64,000 bases of DNA from Ensifer adhaerens (GCF_001270265.1 NZ_LGAP01000005.1:174766-238765), one strand, 5' to 3'. Counted from the first letter of the stretch, positions 1 to 9,155 are shown. Notes: generated by a model from the letters alone, not told the origin. Made by a program: numbers and translations.

Positions 1-387
1 GTCCGCGACCAGCTTGAGGAAGAGATCGGCCGTCTGGCGCGAGGCACGGCCGAGATGTACGGCATCCAGGTCGACTACGCGTTTGAGCGTCGTATTCCGC
101 CCGTGGTCAATGACGCCGATGCGAGCGAACGCGCGCTCTCGGCAGCCCGCGCCGTCTTCGGAGAAAAGACGCGAACACAGTTTCCGCCATCGACCGCCGG
201 CGACGACTTCGCCTTCTTCGGGCTCGAAGCTCCGGGGTGCTACGTCTGGCTCGGCAACGGACCCGCCGTCGATGGCGCCCTTCACCACAACACGGCCTAT
301 GACTTCAACGACGCGGCGATCGGTCCCGGCGTCAGCTTCTGGACGACATTGGTGGAACAGGAGCTGAGTGCTTCGGCAGACCGTTGA
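1..387 (+). CDS. M20-family amidohydrolase/peptidase, C-terminal part (5' end outside window)
   Basis: The reading frame is open from base 1, so the gene starts upstream of the window. The 128 visible residues match the C-terminal end of M20D amidohydrolases (hippurate hydrolase, N-acyl-amino-acid amidohydrolase). The stretch TAGDDFAFF and the following LGNGPAVDGALHHNT are typical: this is where the family has its last metal ligand and a substrate-contacting histidine. The family cleaves an N-acyl or amide bond in the cytoplasm using a two-metal centre. The exact substrate cannot be told from this fragment. No terminator with a T-run is visible in the 113 bases before the next gene. Confidence 0.85.
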   Translation, partial: VRDQLEEEIGRLARGTAEMYGIQVDYAFERRIPPVVNDADASERALSAARAVFGEKTRTQFPPSTAGDDFAFFGLEAPGCYVWLGNGPAVDGALHHNTAYDFNDAAIGPGVSFWTTLVEQELSASADR

Positions 388-500
388 TCAGGGAACGTGT
401 TGTCGAAAAATGTCGGCGACCTTGATTGCGTTTTAGGTCTCCAACGCAAAATAGGCCGGGCACAGTCCGGTGGCGAATACCCGCGCCAATGGAGACTTTC

Positions 501-1553
501 ATGCACAAATACGCCCTATGCCTCGCCGTATTGACATGCTTCGCCGCGAGCACCGCGCTCGCCGGTCCGGTCGGCTTCAAGCAGACGACGCTGGCGGATG
601 CCAGCAGCGACCGGCCTCTGGACGTCGCCATTCTGTACCCCGCTGCGAACGACGGAAAAACCGAGATCGTCGGAGAGACGCCGGCCTGGACCGGCTTGGC
701 GTTGGCGCGTGACGCAACGCCCTTGCCGTGGCAACACCCGCTTGTCGTCGTATCGCATGGCTATGGCGGGACCTGGCGCAACCAGCTCTGGCTCGCCGAT
801 CAACTCGCGCGCCGCGGTTATGTCGTCGCGGCTCCGAACCATCCGGGGACAACCGCCTTCGACCGTTCGCCCCGTCAGGCCGCCCGGCTTTCGGAGCGCC
901 CGCGCGATCTTAGCCGCGCCATCGATGCGGTGATGGCCGACCCGGCAATTGCCGGCAGCATCGATGCGTCCCGGATAGCGGCAGTCGGCCACTCGCTCGG
1001 CGGATGGACCGTCATGGCCATCGCCGGCGCACGGTTCGACGAAGGACAACTCCTGGAAGACTGCAAATCGAAGGCAAGCCCGATCGCCTGCAAGGTCTAC
1101 GATGAACTCGGCATCGAGCAGACCACCGGAGCGGCAGCGCAACTCGGGATGGATCTCGCCGACAGGCGGGTAAAAGCCGTCGTTTCTCTCGATCTTGGTC
1201 TTGCGCGCGGGTTTACGTCGGCAAGCCTGGCGACGGTGCAGATCCCGGTACTCGTCGTCGGTGCCGGTGTCGAGGTTGGCGCCAGATCCGCGAAACTGGA
1301 ATCGGGCTATCTCGCCGACCGGCTGCCGCAGAGCACGTCTCGCTATCTCGAGATAGCGGACGCCGCGCATTTCAGCTTCCTGCAAATTTGCAAGCCCGGC
1401 GCCAGGGCGTTGATCGAGGCGGAAACGCCGGGTGATGGCGTCGTATGCGACGACGGTGACGGTCGGGATAGAGCGACCATTCATCGGGATACGGCGAAGG
1501 CGATCGCAGGCTTTCTCGACACGACCTTGAATATTCAGCAGCCACTGCGCTAG
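501..1553 (+). CDS. Secreted alpha/beta hydrolase (dienelactone hydrolase-like)
   Basis: 350 residues. The ATG at 501 is chosen because GGAG lies 6 bases upstream and the protein then starts with a clean signal peptide (MHKYALCLAVLTCFAASTALA), which predicts export to the periplasm. The nucleophile elbow GHSLGG and an upstream VVSHGYGGTW oxyanion segment mark an alpha/beta hydrolase. A late AAHFSF segment probably supplies the catalytic histidine. An esterase-like reaction is expected, but the substrate is unknown. It resembles the dienelactone-hydrolase and platelet-activating-factor acetylhydrolase-like group of predicted dienelactone hydrolases. It stands alone and converges on the adenine deaminase gene. 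Confidence 0.8.
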   Translation: MHKYALCLAVLTCFAASTALAGPVGFKQTTLADASSDRPLDVAILYPAANDGKTEIVGETPAWTGLALARDATPLPWQHPLVVVSHGYGGTWRNQLWLADQLARRGYVVAAPNHPGTTAFDRSPRQAARLSERPRDLSRAIDAVMADPAIAGSIDASRIAAVGHSLGGWTVMAIAGARFDEGQLLEDCKSKASPIACKVYDELGIEQTTGAAAQLGMDLADRRVKAVVSLDLGLARGFTSASLATVQIPVLVVGAGVEVGARSAKLESGYLADRLPQSTSRYLEIADAAHFSFLQICKPGARALIEAETPGDGVVCDDGDGRDRATIHRDTAKAIAGFLDTTLNIQQPLR

Positions 1554-1574
1554 CCGTTCCGGCGAGCGCAAAGA

Positions 1575-1604
1575 CAAGCGAGGCGGCAAGCGTCGCCCCG
1601 CTTG
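1575..1604. terminator. Hairpin between convergent genes, possible bidirectional terminator
   Basis: An inverted repeat lies in the 56-base gap between the convergent hydrolase and adenine deaminase genes. CAAGCG and GGCG at 1575-1585 pair with CGCC and CGCTTG at 1594-1604, with one A/C mismatch and an 8-base loop. There is no clear T-run on either side, so it may act as a stability or rho-assisted element rather than a strong intrinsic terminator. Confidence 0.45.
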
Positions 1605-1609
1605 ATGCA

Positions 1610-3391
1610 TCAAAGCACTTCGAGCACCGGGTTTTCGAGAAGCTTTCCTGTTACCACATCGGCGATGCCGCGATCGGTCTGGTGCGGTCCTGCATTGCAG
1701 GCAAGCGTTGCTCCGAAGCAGGCCTTGAAGACGAGGTAGGGCGGCTGCCAATCCACGATCCGCCCGACAGCGTCGCGCAGCGTGGCAAAGCCGGCTGACA
1801 CATCGGCCAAAGGCGCATCGGAGACGAGGCCACACAGCGGCAATGGTAGCACCGCGTCGATCTTGCCTGCGGATGCGACAGCCATACCGCCACCGGCGGC
1901 GATGACGGCATTGGCCGCCACCATCATGTCGCAGGCATTGCCGCCGAAGACCGTCAGGTTGTGGCTGTCGTGCGAAACGGTGGTCGCGAAAGCGCCGCGC
2001 CACTCTCCCCAACCGGTGAGCAGCCCGACGCGCGGCCGGCTATCGCCGCGGCCATGGCGATGGGCAACGACGATCAGCGTCGCGCCTTGCGGCGGAACGA
2101 CAAAACCGTCCTCGACCTCGGCCAGAACCTCGCCCCATTGGGTAAAGCGGGGGCGATCGATCGTGGCCACACGCACCTTCAAACCCGTCGCCGGAATGGC
2201 GAAATCGGTCTCGCGCAACGGTTCGATCTTCATCGTGCCGACAAGCGCCTCGACGTCGGCTTGCGGCAAGGCATCGATCATTCGTCCGGCCAATGCGACC
2301 TGTTTACCGCCCGCGATGACCGTGCGTGCGCGAAAGTCCGAGAGATCCTCGAAGATCACGATATCCGCCCGCCTCCCCGGAGCCACGAGGCCGAGGTCGA
2401 CGCGGCCGAGGCGAGCGGCGGCGTTCAACGTCGCGGCGCGCAGCGCCCATTCGGGTTTCAGCCCGTAGCGCACGAGCCGTCGCACCACGTCGTCAAGCCC
2501 ACCGGCGCGATCGAGATCGTCGGGAAAGACATCGTCCGTGCAAAGCGTCACGGTCTGCGGAAGGTGGCCGAGAGCATTCAGCGCCTCGACGAACTCGGGC
2601 AACAGGTGATCGTGCGAGCCGCGCAGTTCGATCGAAAGCCCTGCGCGTAGCTTGGCCAGCAGATCTTCCGAGGAAACCAGTTCGTGATCCGAGCTGACGC
2701 CGGCGGTCACGAAGGCCTGCAGGTCCGCACCGGCAAGGCCGCGCGCATGGCCGTTGACCGGCTTGCCCGCGGCAAGCCCTGCCTGGACGATCGCATGCAT
2801 GCGCGGATCACCATCGATAACGCCGCGCATATTCATCATCTCGGCGATGCCGCCGATCTCAGGCCAGGAGAGCATGGTAGCAACGGCATCGGCATCGAAG
2901 TCGGCGCCCGCCAGTTCGAGGCCCGGAGCGGACGGGACGCTGGAAGGCGCCAGCAGAACGCAGCGCAGCGGCAGGTCGGCGATGGCATCCGCAGCCCAGC
3001 GCACGCCGGCCATGCCGCTGACATTACCAAACTCGTGCGGGTCCCAGACTACAGTCGTGACGCCACGCGGCAGCACCGCATCGGCATAGGTCCCGGGCGT
3101 GACCATCGAGCTTTCGACATGCATGTGCGTGTCGATAAGGCCCGGCGACAGGAAAGCGCCTGAGGCATCGACGATCGAGGCGGCATCGCTGCGGGTGCCA
3201 GGAGCATGAACACTGGCTATCAGCGGACCGACAAGGCCCACGTCGGCAGCGCGCTGTTCACCGGTGACCATGTCGACCACGACGCCGCCGGTGATGAGCA
3301 TGTCGAACGCCGCGCCCCCTCGCGCCGCTGCGACGGCGCGTGCGCGTAGCGCCGGATCCATCAGATCCATCGGTTCCTGCGGCCGCGTCAC
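1610..3391 (-). CDS. ade: Adenine deaminase
   Basis: 593 residues, the usual length for bacterial Ade. It converts adenine to hypoxanthine and ammonia in the cytoplasm. Amidohydrolase-superfamily marks are clear: GLIDTHMHVESSM with the HxH metal ligands near residue 98, WDPHEFGNVSG, GHARG, SSDHE and CTDD. The C-terminal VLPLPLCGLVSD is characteristic of adenine deaminase. It is the last gene of the purine operon. Its start overlaps the stop of the nucleoside hydrolase gene by 4 bases (3388-3391), which predicts translational coupling. Its job fits the operon: free adenine released from imported adenosine is deaminated here. Family assignment is strong; exact substrate range is inferred. Confidence 0.93.
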   Translation of the reverse strand: MTRPQEPMDLMDPALRARAVAAARGGAAFDMLITGGVVVDMVTGEQRAADVGLVGPLIASVHAPGTRSDAASIVDASGAFLSPGLIDTHMHVESSMVTPGTYADAVLPRGVTTVVWDPHEFGNVSGMAGVRWAADAIADLPLRCVLLAPSSVPSAPGLELAGADFDADAVATMLSWPEIGGIAEMMNMRGVIDGDPRMHAIVQAGLAAGKPVNGHARGLAGADLQAFVTAGVSSDHELVSSEDLLAKLRAGLSIELRGSHDHLLPEFVEALNALGHLPQTVTLCTDDVFPDDLDRAGGLDDVVRRLVRYGLKPEWALRAATLNAAARLGRVDLGLVAPGRRADIVIFEDLSDFRARTVIAGGKQVALAGRMIDALPQADVEALVGTMKIEPLRETDFAIPATGLKVRVATIDRPRFTQWGEVLAEVEDGFVVPPQGATLIVVAHRHGRGDSRPRVGLLTGWGEWRGAFATTVSHDSHNLTVFGGNACDMMVAANAVIAAGGGMAVASAGKIDAVLPLPLCGLVSDAPLADVSAGFATLRDAVGRIVDWQPPYLVFKACFGATLACNAGPHQTDRGIADVVTGKLLENPVLEVL

Positions 3392-4311
3392 TTGGCGGCT
3401 TCCTTCATCAACGCGCCGAGGATCTGGGCTCGCGCCGCCTCAGTATGCACGTCGGTGGCGTATTCGGCGTTAAAGGCTGCATGGCTTTCACGAATCTCGA
3501 CCACCGTGCGTCCGCGGGTCAGCGTGCCTGCAAGCTCCGCGTCGATGCGCGCGTTGCGGAAGGAGACCGCGCCGGGATTGACGAATGCGACCGCGGCGGT
3601 CGGATCATAGATCGCCATGCCCGGACGCCCGCGGCTTGTGCCGATGGAGACGTAACCGGACAGCAGATCGGCAATCAGCGCGGCATTGACACCGCCTGCA
3701 GCACGAATGGGTGCAATATCATCGGGATAGGCGAAGACCTTGCGGCAGAGGTCGAGGTCGACCATGCGCAACGGCAGTTCGTGCGCCAGCACGATCGCCA
3801 GAGCTTCCGGGTCTGCGAAAGCGTTGAATTCAGCGGAAGCGGTATGGTTGCCACTGGTGACGCCACCGCCCATCCAGGTCAGATCGGTGATCTTCGCCGC
3901 CAGGTCCGGACGGGCAAGGCAGAGTGCCGCTAGGTTGGTCAGCGGGCCGAGCGCCAGGATACGCCTCGGCTCTTCGGTCTCCTCCAGCCAGCGGCAGAGT
4001 GCGGCAAAGGCATCGCTGACCGGCAGCGCTGGCGCCGCCGGCAGCGTCAGGCCGGCGGTCGGCATGCCGGTTTCCCCGAGGATCCGCTCAGCCGTCTCCA
4101 GCTTGCCGAGCACGGGCAATGCACGTCCCTCATGGATGGGGAACGTCCAGCCGAATGCCATTGCCGCGCTGGCGGCATTGCGCTTGACCTGTTCGAGCGG
4201 CGTGTTGCCGAAGACGAGCGAGACGCCGTCAATCGTCTCATTGGCATGGAGAACGACGAGCACCGCAGCGATGTCGTCGAAGCCCATATCGGTATCTATC
4301 CAGATTCCCAT
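3388..4311 (-). CDS. Inosine/uridine-preferring nucleoside hydrolase
   Basis: 307 residues, full length for the family. Nucleoside hydrolases cleave the N-glycosidic bond of ribonucleosides, giving ribose and a free base. The N-terminal IDTDMGFDD is the calcium-binding aspartate cluster (DTDxGxDD) that defines the fold, and ALGPLTNLA and WMGGG are further family motifs. It lies between the transporter ATPase gene (6 bases upstream) and adenine deaminase (4-base overlap). The inferred pathway is nucleoside import, base release, then adenine deamination. Purine preference is suggested only by the adenine deaminase neighbour. Confidence 0.92.
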   Translation of the reverse strand: MGIWIDTDMGFDDIAAVLVVLHANETIDGVSLVFGNTPLEQVKRNAASAAMAFGWTFPIHEGRALPVLGKLETAERILGETGMPTAGLTLPAAPALPVSDAFAALCRWLEETEEPRRILALGPLTNLAALCLARPDLAAKITDLTWMGGGVTSGNHTASAEFNAFADPEALAIVLAHELPLRMVDLDLCRKVFAYPDDIAPIRAAGGVNAALIADLLSGYVSIGTSRGRPGMAIYDPTAAVAFVNPGAVSFRNARIDAELAGTLTRGRTVVEIRESHAAFNAEYATDVHTEAARAQILGALMKEAAK

Positions 4312-4317
4312 TGCTGG

Positions 4318-5346
4318 TTACCCGAACCGCTCGAGCCGTGCCGCCTTGGCGACCGGCAGATCGAAGGTAAGCTCCGTGCCCGGCTGATGCGCGGCAAGGC
4401 CCGCATCCTCCTCGGCCTTAATCGCACCGAGCGGCGTATCAAGCAGGTATTCGCGTGTGCTGCCAGAGAAAGAGGCTCCGCGCACAGTGCCTTGGAAAGG
4501 ACCTGAACCAAGGGTCACCATGCGCGGACGCCACGCAAACCCTGCCGTGTCAGGCGGCAGGGATTCCGAAAGAGCAATCGGACCGTTTGCGGCTTTGAGC
4601 TTGCCGCCTTCGACCGCGAAAATGTTCTCGAAGCCGACGAAGTCGGCAACGAAGCGGGAAACAGGACGATTGTAGATGTCCTCGGGCGTGCCGATCTGCT
4701 CGATGGCGCCGTTCAGCATCACCACGATCCGATCGGCGAGCGACAGTGCTTCGCCCTGGTCATGGGTGACGAAGATCATCGTCACGCCGGTTTCCTTCTG
4801 GACGCGCTGCAACTCGGTGCGCATCTCAAGGCGAAGCCGGGCATCGAGGTTCGACAGCGGCTCATCGAGCAGCAAAACCTTCGGCTCCATCACCATCGAG
4901 CGGGCAAGCGCCACGCGCTGCTGCTGACCGCCGGAAAGCTCGGCCGGCTTACGCGCCGCGAACTTCGACAGGCCAACGGATTTCAGGCCGGCGGTCACGC
5001 GCGTCTCGATCTCGCTTGCCGGCAGCTTCTTCAGGCGCAGACCGAAAGCGACGTTCTCGAAAACCGACAGATGCGGAAAAAGCGCATAGGACTGGAATAC
5101 GAGCCCGACCGACCGCTTGTTGGCGGAGACCCGCGTGATGTCGGCACCGTCGAGGCTGATACGGCCCGATGCCGGCGTCAGCAGTCCGGCGATCGAGCGC
5201 ATCGTCGTCGTCTTGCCGCAACCGGACGGACCAAGGAACGCCACCAGTTCGCCCTTGCGGATCGACAGGTCGAGATCCTTCACCGCAACGGTATCGCCAT
5301 AGGCGAGCGTGAGTTTTTCGAGGCTGAGGAAGGGAGCGTCAGACAT
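4318..5346 (-). CDS. ABC transporter ATP-binding protein (PotA-like)
   Basis: 342 residues. It is the ATPase of the importer encoded by the operon and acts at the inner membrane face. Walker A (GPSGCGKTT), signature LSGGQQQRVALARS, Walker B (VLLLDEPLSNLD) and the H-loop VTHDQ are all intact. The roughly 100-residue C-terminal part with RPRMVTL is a TOBE/OB-like regulatory domain, typical of polyamine, iron and sugar importers (CUT1/PotA/FbpC type). Its start overlaps the end of the upstream permease gene by 8 bases. The true ligand is inferred to be a nucleoside or purine from the enzymes downstream. Confidence 0.92.
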   Translation of the reverse strand: MSDAPFLSLEKLTLAYGDTVAVKDLDLSIRKGELVAFLGPSGCGKTTTMRSIAGLLTPASGRISLDGADITRVSANKRSVGLVFQSYALFPHLSVFENVAFGLRLKKLPASEIETRVTAGLKSVGLSKFAARKPAELSGGQQQRVALARSMVMEPKVLLLDEPLSNLDARLRLEMRTELQRVQKETGVTMIFVTHDQGEALSLADRIVVMLNGAIEQIGTPEDIYNRPVSRFVADFVGFENIFAVEGGKLKAANGPIALSESLPPDTAGFAWRPRMVTLGSGPFQGTVRGASFSGSTREYLLDTPLGAIKAEEDAGLAAHQPGTELTFDLPVAKAARLERFG

Positions 5347-6118
5347 AGCGGGAAAATCCTAGGAAGCGTTCGGCAAGGAAGACAATGCCGATGGACATGA
5401 AGGCGAGCAGCGCCGAAAGGGCCGCAACCGACGGGTCATAGGTGATCTCCATGTAGGAGAGCATGTCGATCGGCAGCGTGCGGACGCCAGGGCCGGAGAG
5501 AAACAGCGAGACCGGCACCTGGTTGAAGCTCGTCACGAAGCCGAGGATGAAGGCGGCGAGGATGCCGCTGCGAATGTTCGGCATCACCACACGGAAGAAG
5601 GCGCCGGCGCGCGAAGAGCCGAGTAGGACCGCCGCCTCCTCGATATCGGAGCGCAGATTGTTGAGGCTCGCCGACACGACGCGCACGGCATAGGGCAGCA
5701 CCAGCGCCGTGTGCGCAAGGAACAGCGCAAGCGTGATGTTGAAGCCGAACGGCACGACGATATAGCGCAGCAGCGCAAGGCCGACGATGATGCCCGGCAC
5801 GATGATCGGCAGGGACACGATCGTGCGGACGGTCTCGCCGAAGGGCAGCTTGTAGCGCGAAAGGGCGTAGGACGCGGGAATGCCGAGCACCAGCGCCATC
5901 GCCGTACCGCCGATGGCAAGGAACATCGACACGGCGAAGCTTTCACGGAAGCTTTCGACGGTGAAGACTTTGGCGACCCATTTCAGCGAGAACCCCTGTG
6001 GCGGGAAGGCCAGGGTCTCGCCGCCCGACAGCGACGCCGCAACGATGATGAAGAACGGCCCGATCAGGAAAGCGATCACCAGAAACAGGACGAGGGGAGA
6101 AAAGACGCGGGGGGTCAT
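5339..6118 (-). CDS. ABC transporter permease (PotC-like)
   Basis: 259 residues with about six membrane segments, the standard size for the second permease of polyamine/iron-type importers. The EAA loop that docks the ATPase is visible as EEAAVLLGSSRAGAFFRVVMP. The start overlaps the stop of the other permease gene by 4 bases (6115-6118) and the end overlaps the ATPase gene. It should form the transmembrane channel as a heterodimer with the product of 6115-6942. Confidence 0.92.
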   Translation of the reverse strand: MTPRVFSPLVLFLVIAFLIGPFFIIVAASLSGGETLAFPPQGFSLKWVAKVFTVESFRESFAVSMFLAIGGTAMALVLGIPASYALSRYKLPFGETVRTIVSLPIIVPGIIVGLALLRYIVVPFGFNITLALFLAHTALVLPYAVRVVSASLNNLRSDIEEAAVLLGSSRAGAFFRVVMPNIRSGILAAFILGFVTSFNQVPVSLFLSGPGVRTLPIDMLSYMEITYDPSVAALSALLAFMSIGIVFLAERFLGFSRYV

Positions 6119-6942
6119 CGCTTGTTCCTCGCGGTGGCGAGCCGTTTCAGGAGTAGATTGGCGGCAAAGCTCATGACGATCAGGATGAAGGCAATGACGC
6201 TCGCCGCGACGAAATCATTGGCGACGGTAACGCGCTGATAAAGCAGCGTCTCGAGCATCAGCACCTTGGAGCCGCCGAGGATCGCAGGCGTGATATAGGC
6301 GGTCAGCGAACCGGTGAAGACCAGCGTTCCGCCAATGACGAGACCTTCCTTGGTCAGCGGAAGGATGACCTTCCAGAACACCTGGAACCAGTTGGCGCCC
6401 AGCACCCGCGCCGCTGGAATGGCGTCCTTCGGCATGTTTTCGAGCGCGCTGATCAGCGACAGGATCATCAGCGGCAGAAACAGCTGCAGCAGGCCGATGA
6501 ACACGGCTGTCTCGGTGAAGAGAAAGCGGATTGGTTCGTCCGAAAGGCCGATGAGCTGCAGCGCCTGGTTGACGATGCCGGTGCGCCCGAGGATGACGAT
6601 CCAGGCATAGGTTCGCGCGACAGACGAAATCATCAGCGGCAGCACGACGAGGCCGATCATCTGCCCCTTGTTGCGTGGCGAAAGATTGACGATCGCGAAG
6701 GCTGCGGCATAGCCGATCACGGCAGAGACGGCCGTAACCATCAGCCCGAGCCTGAACGTGCGCAGGAAGACGGTGCGGTTCAGCGGGTCGGTGAAGAAAT
6801 CGACATAGGCGGTGAGCGACCAGCTGTCGGCATTGCGAAAGCCTTCGGCAAGCAGAATGACGACGGGCGCCAGAAAGACGATCGCTGCAAAGACAGCCGC
6901 CGGCAAAGCGAGCGCCAATGCCTCGGCGCGGTTGTGAAACAT
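6115..6942 (-). CDS. ABC transporter permease (PotB-like)
   Basis: 275 residues from ATG at 6942, about six membrane segments, with an EAA-like loop (DAIPAARVLGANWFQVFWKVILP). An in-frame ATG nine codons earlier (6969) is possible. The AAAGGAAG ribosome-binding site lies 7 bases before 6942 and falls inside the longer version, so I prefer the shorter one. It partners the PotC-like permease. It is separated from the upstream binding-protein gene by about 108 bases holding a stem-loop, which could set the lower expression expected of permeases. Confidence 0.9.
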   Translation of the reverse strand: MFHNRAEALALALPAAVFAAIVFLAPVVILLAEGFRNADSWSLTAYVDFFTDPLNRTVFLRTFRLGLMVTAVSAVIGYAAAFAIVNLSPRNKGQMIGLVVLPLMISSVARTYAWIVILGRTGIVNQALQLIGLSDEPIRFLFTETAVFIGLLQLFLPLMILSLISALENMPKDAIPAARVLGANWFQVFWKVILPLTKEGLVIGGTLVFTGSLTAYITPAILGGSKVLMLETLLYQRVTVANDFVAASVIAFILIVMSFAANLLLKRLATARNKR

Positions 6943-7012
6943 CCCTGGTCTTCCTTTCGTCGCGTTCATTCATTGCGGGGTCGGCCAGGTGCGCCGGACA
7001 GCCCGCAAAACT

Positions 7013-7036
7013 GCCCCCACCCTTAGGGATGGGGGC
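7013..7036 (-). terminator. Intercistronic stem-loop after the binding-protein gene
   Basis: GCCCCCA at 7013-7019 pairs with TGGGGGC at 7030-7036. The stem continues with CCC/GGG (7020-7022 with 7026-7028), a single bulged A and a TTA loop. Read on the minus strand it follows the binding-protein stop codon within about 15 bases and is followed by AGTTTTG. Such GC-rich hairpins between binding-protein and permease genes act as partial terminators or as 3'-end protectors, leaving more message for the binding protein. A TTTT also follows on the plus strand. Confidence 0.65.
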
Positions 7037-7050
7037 TTTTGTCGGTGGTG

Positions 7051-8073
7051 CTACTGACCGACCTGAGCGTTCCACTCGGAGAGCCAGGCTTCACGGTTGT
7101 CGAGAGCGACTGCCGACGGGATGAGCTTGAGGCTCTTCACGGTTTCCTCGCCATAGGTGAGGTTTTCAGCGATCTCCGGCGCGACCTTCACGTCCTTGTT
7201 GGCTGGGCTGTCGACCAGCTTTTCGGCAAGGGCCGTCTGGATTTCGGTCGAGAGCCAGAAGTCCATGAATTCCAGCGCCAGGTCCTGGTTCTTCGCGCCC
7301 TTGGTCAGAACCATGACGTTCATGCCCCCGGTCTGGCCTTCCTTCGGCGTCGCCCACTTGATCGGCAGGCCGAGCTTGGTGAAGCCCTCCCAGGAGAAGC
7401 GGCCGATCGGAGCGGCCCAGATTTCTTCCTGCTGCATCAGTTGCACAAGCTGCGAAGACTTGACGTAGAAGGTGACGATGTCGTCCTTCTTCGCGCCGAC
7501 GGCGGCAATGGCTTCCTTCAGATCTGGCGTATTCTTGCCGATCGCCTCACCGACCATGTAGAGCGCCGGCGGGCCCTGGTTGGTGGTGACGTTCGGGAAG
7601 GCAACGTGGCTGGCGTTCTTCTCGTCAAGCAGGTCGGCCCAGGAGTTCACTTCCATCTTGTCGGAGCGATAGACGATCGACGTTGCGTAGAAGGTGTAGC
7701 CGACGCTCATGCCGTCGCCGTTCGGATCCTTGGCGATATCGTAGAGCTTGTTGAAGTTCGACAGCTTCGTGTTGTCGATCTTCTCGATCAGGCCGGCGCG
7801 CGAGGCCGAGAGAGCGTCAGCCATGGAGACGACCGCCATGTCGACAACCGGGCTCGCCTTGTTGGCTTCCATCTTCGCCAGGCGCTCGACGCTGTTGCCG
7901 GTCTCCACCACCAGCTTGCAGCCGCACTTGGCTTCGAAGGGCGTGTAGACCAGCTCCTTGAAAGCGTCCTGGGCAAAACCGTAGACGGAAATGGTCAGCG
8001 TCTTTTCCTGGGCGGAAGCGGCATTGGCGCCGACGAGCAAAAGCGCGCTGGAAGCGAGCAGGATCTTCTTCAT
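7051..8073 (-). CDS. Periplasmic solute-binding protein of the purine-operon ABC transporter
   Basis: 340 residues with a clear Sec signal peptide (MKKILLASSALLLVGANAASAQ). The rest resembles the extracellular solute-binding family 1 / PotD-like group used for polyamines, iron and similar ligands. SWADLLDEKNASHVAFPN is a typical hinge-region motif. A good ribosome-binding site (AAGGAG) precedes ATG 8073, and the start overlaps the regulator stop by 4 bases (8070-8073). The ligand is unknown from sequence. The downstream nucleoside hydrolase and adenine deaminase suggest a nucleoside or purine base, which is unusual for this binding-protein family. Confidence 0.88.
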   Translation of the reverse strand: MKKILLASSALLLVGANAASAQEKTLTISVYGFAQDAFKELVYTPFEAKCGCKLVVETGNSVERLAKMEANKASPVVDMAVVSMADALSASRAGLIEKIDNTKLSNFNKLYDIAKDPNGDGMSVGYTFYATSIVYRSDKMEVNSWADLLDEKNASHVAFPNVTTNQGPPALYMVGEAIGKNTPDLKEAIAAVGAKKDDIVTFYVKSSQLVQLMQQEEIWAAPIGRFSWEGFTKLGLPIKWATPKEGQTGGMNVMVLTKGAKNQDLALEFMDFWLSTEIQTALAEKLVDSPANKDVKVAPEIAENLTYGEETVKSLKLIPSAVALDNREAWLSEWNAQVGQ

Positions 8074-9155
8074 GGCTGGTGTTCTCCTTCTGGGGCTGAG
8101 GTTCTGGCGTTGGCAGTCGTCTGGGCAGGTTGGAATTGTATCCTGGGCGGTGCGGCGCTCGATTGCCGCACGACCAGCTGCATCGGCACTTCGGCGTCGT
8201 CGGCGGTCACTGGCGCGCCGATGGCAGCGTCAGCCGGATCGCGCTCGCCGATCGCCTTCACCAGCGCTTCGACGGCGATCGCGGCGATCCGGGTCATGTC
8301 CATGCGCGCCGTGGTCAGTGCCGGCGTCACCACCGGCGACCAGATGAGATCGTCGAAGCCAGTGACGCTCGCCTTTTCCGGCACATTGATGCCGGCGCGC
8401 TGCAACTCGGTCAGCGCGCGAAGCGCGTGAAGATCGGAGACGCAGGCAAAGGCGGTAAAGCCTTCCGCGACCTTCTCGGCGAGGCCGAGCGGACAGCCTT
8501 TTCCCTGCTCGCGCTCAAGCGGTTCGATCCAAAGGGTCTCGACGAATGCACCGTCGGCAAGCACCGAGCGAATGCCGCCGATGCGATCGTTCTGCACGTT
8601 GGAGGCCGGATTGTTGCCGATGATCAGAACGCGCCGGTGGCCAAGCGCCTTCAGGTGTTCGGCGATCTGCCGGCCACCGCCCCAATGGTCGGCGGCAACC
8701 GTGTTGCCCGGTGTCGACGGCGTATCGATAACGGCGACGGGACAGCCGACATCGGCGATGCGCGTTCCCCGCCGAGGCACGATCACCATGCCGTCGACAT
8801 CACGATCGATCAATCGCTCGATGGCTTTGGTCTGGGTGGTGACGTCACCGCGGGAGTCGGCAATCAGAACGCCGTAACCGGCCGAAGACGCCGCAAGCTC
8901 GATGGCCTGTGCGATCTGCGGGAAGAGCGGATTGGCAATATCGGGAAGAACGAGCCCTATGACTGCAGTGCGACCGGTGCGCAGCGCCCTGCCCGCAAGG
9001 CTCGGGACATAGCCGAGTTCAGCTGCCGTCGCGCGGATCTTCTCGGCCAGCTCGGCAGAGACACGCCCCTTACCGGAGAGCGCGTTGGAAACCGTCGCCG
9101 CGGAGACGCCCAGTGTTCTGGCAATCCTCGTCAGTTTTGGTCCCGAACGCGCCAA
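8070..9155 (-). CDS. LacI-family transcriptional regulator of the purine uptake operon
   Basis: 361 residues. An N-terminal helix-turn-helix (LTRIARTLGVSAATVSNALSGKG) is followed by the hinge-helix region and a periplasmic-binding-protein-like ligand domain. The frame opens with TTG at 9155; an in-frame stop lies about 17 bases farther upstream, so there is no longer version. It is the first gene of the operon and overlaps the binding-protein gene by 4 bases, so regulator and transporter are probably co-transcribed. A palindrome at 9178-9193 with central CG, 22 bases upstream of the start, fits autoregulation by a LacI protein. The effector is plausibly the imported ligand or a purine, but this is not shown. 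Confidence 0.9.
   Translation of the reverse strand: MARSGPKLTRIARTLGVSAATVSNALSGKGRVSAELAEKIRATAAELGYVPSLAGRALRTGRTAVIGLVLPDIANPLFPQIAQAIELAASSAGYGVLIADSRGDVTTQTKAIERLIDRDVDGMVIVPRRGTRIADVGCPVAVIDTPSTPGNTVAADHWGGGRQIAEHLKALGHRRVLIIGNNPASNVQNDRIGGIRSVLADGAFVETLWIEPLEREQGKGCPLGLAEKVAEGFTAFACVSDLHALRALTELQRAGINVPEKASVTGFDDLIWSPVVTPALTTARMDMTRIAAIAVEALVKAIGERDPADAAIGAPVTADDAEVPMQLVVRQSSAAPPRIQFQPAQTTANARTSAPEGEHQP

Noticed and set aside
516..2012. Long minus-strand open frame of nearly 500 codons
   Set aside because: It is antisense to the alpha/beta hydrolase gene and the end of the adenine deaminase gene, is arginine-rich, and has no recognisable family. It is a high-GC shadow frame.
7039..8430. 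Long plus-strand open frame of about 460 codons
   Set aside because: It lies antisense to the purine-operon binding protein and regulator, whose family motifs are unambiguous.
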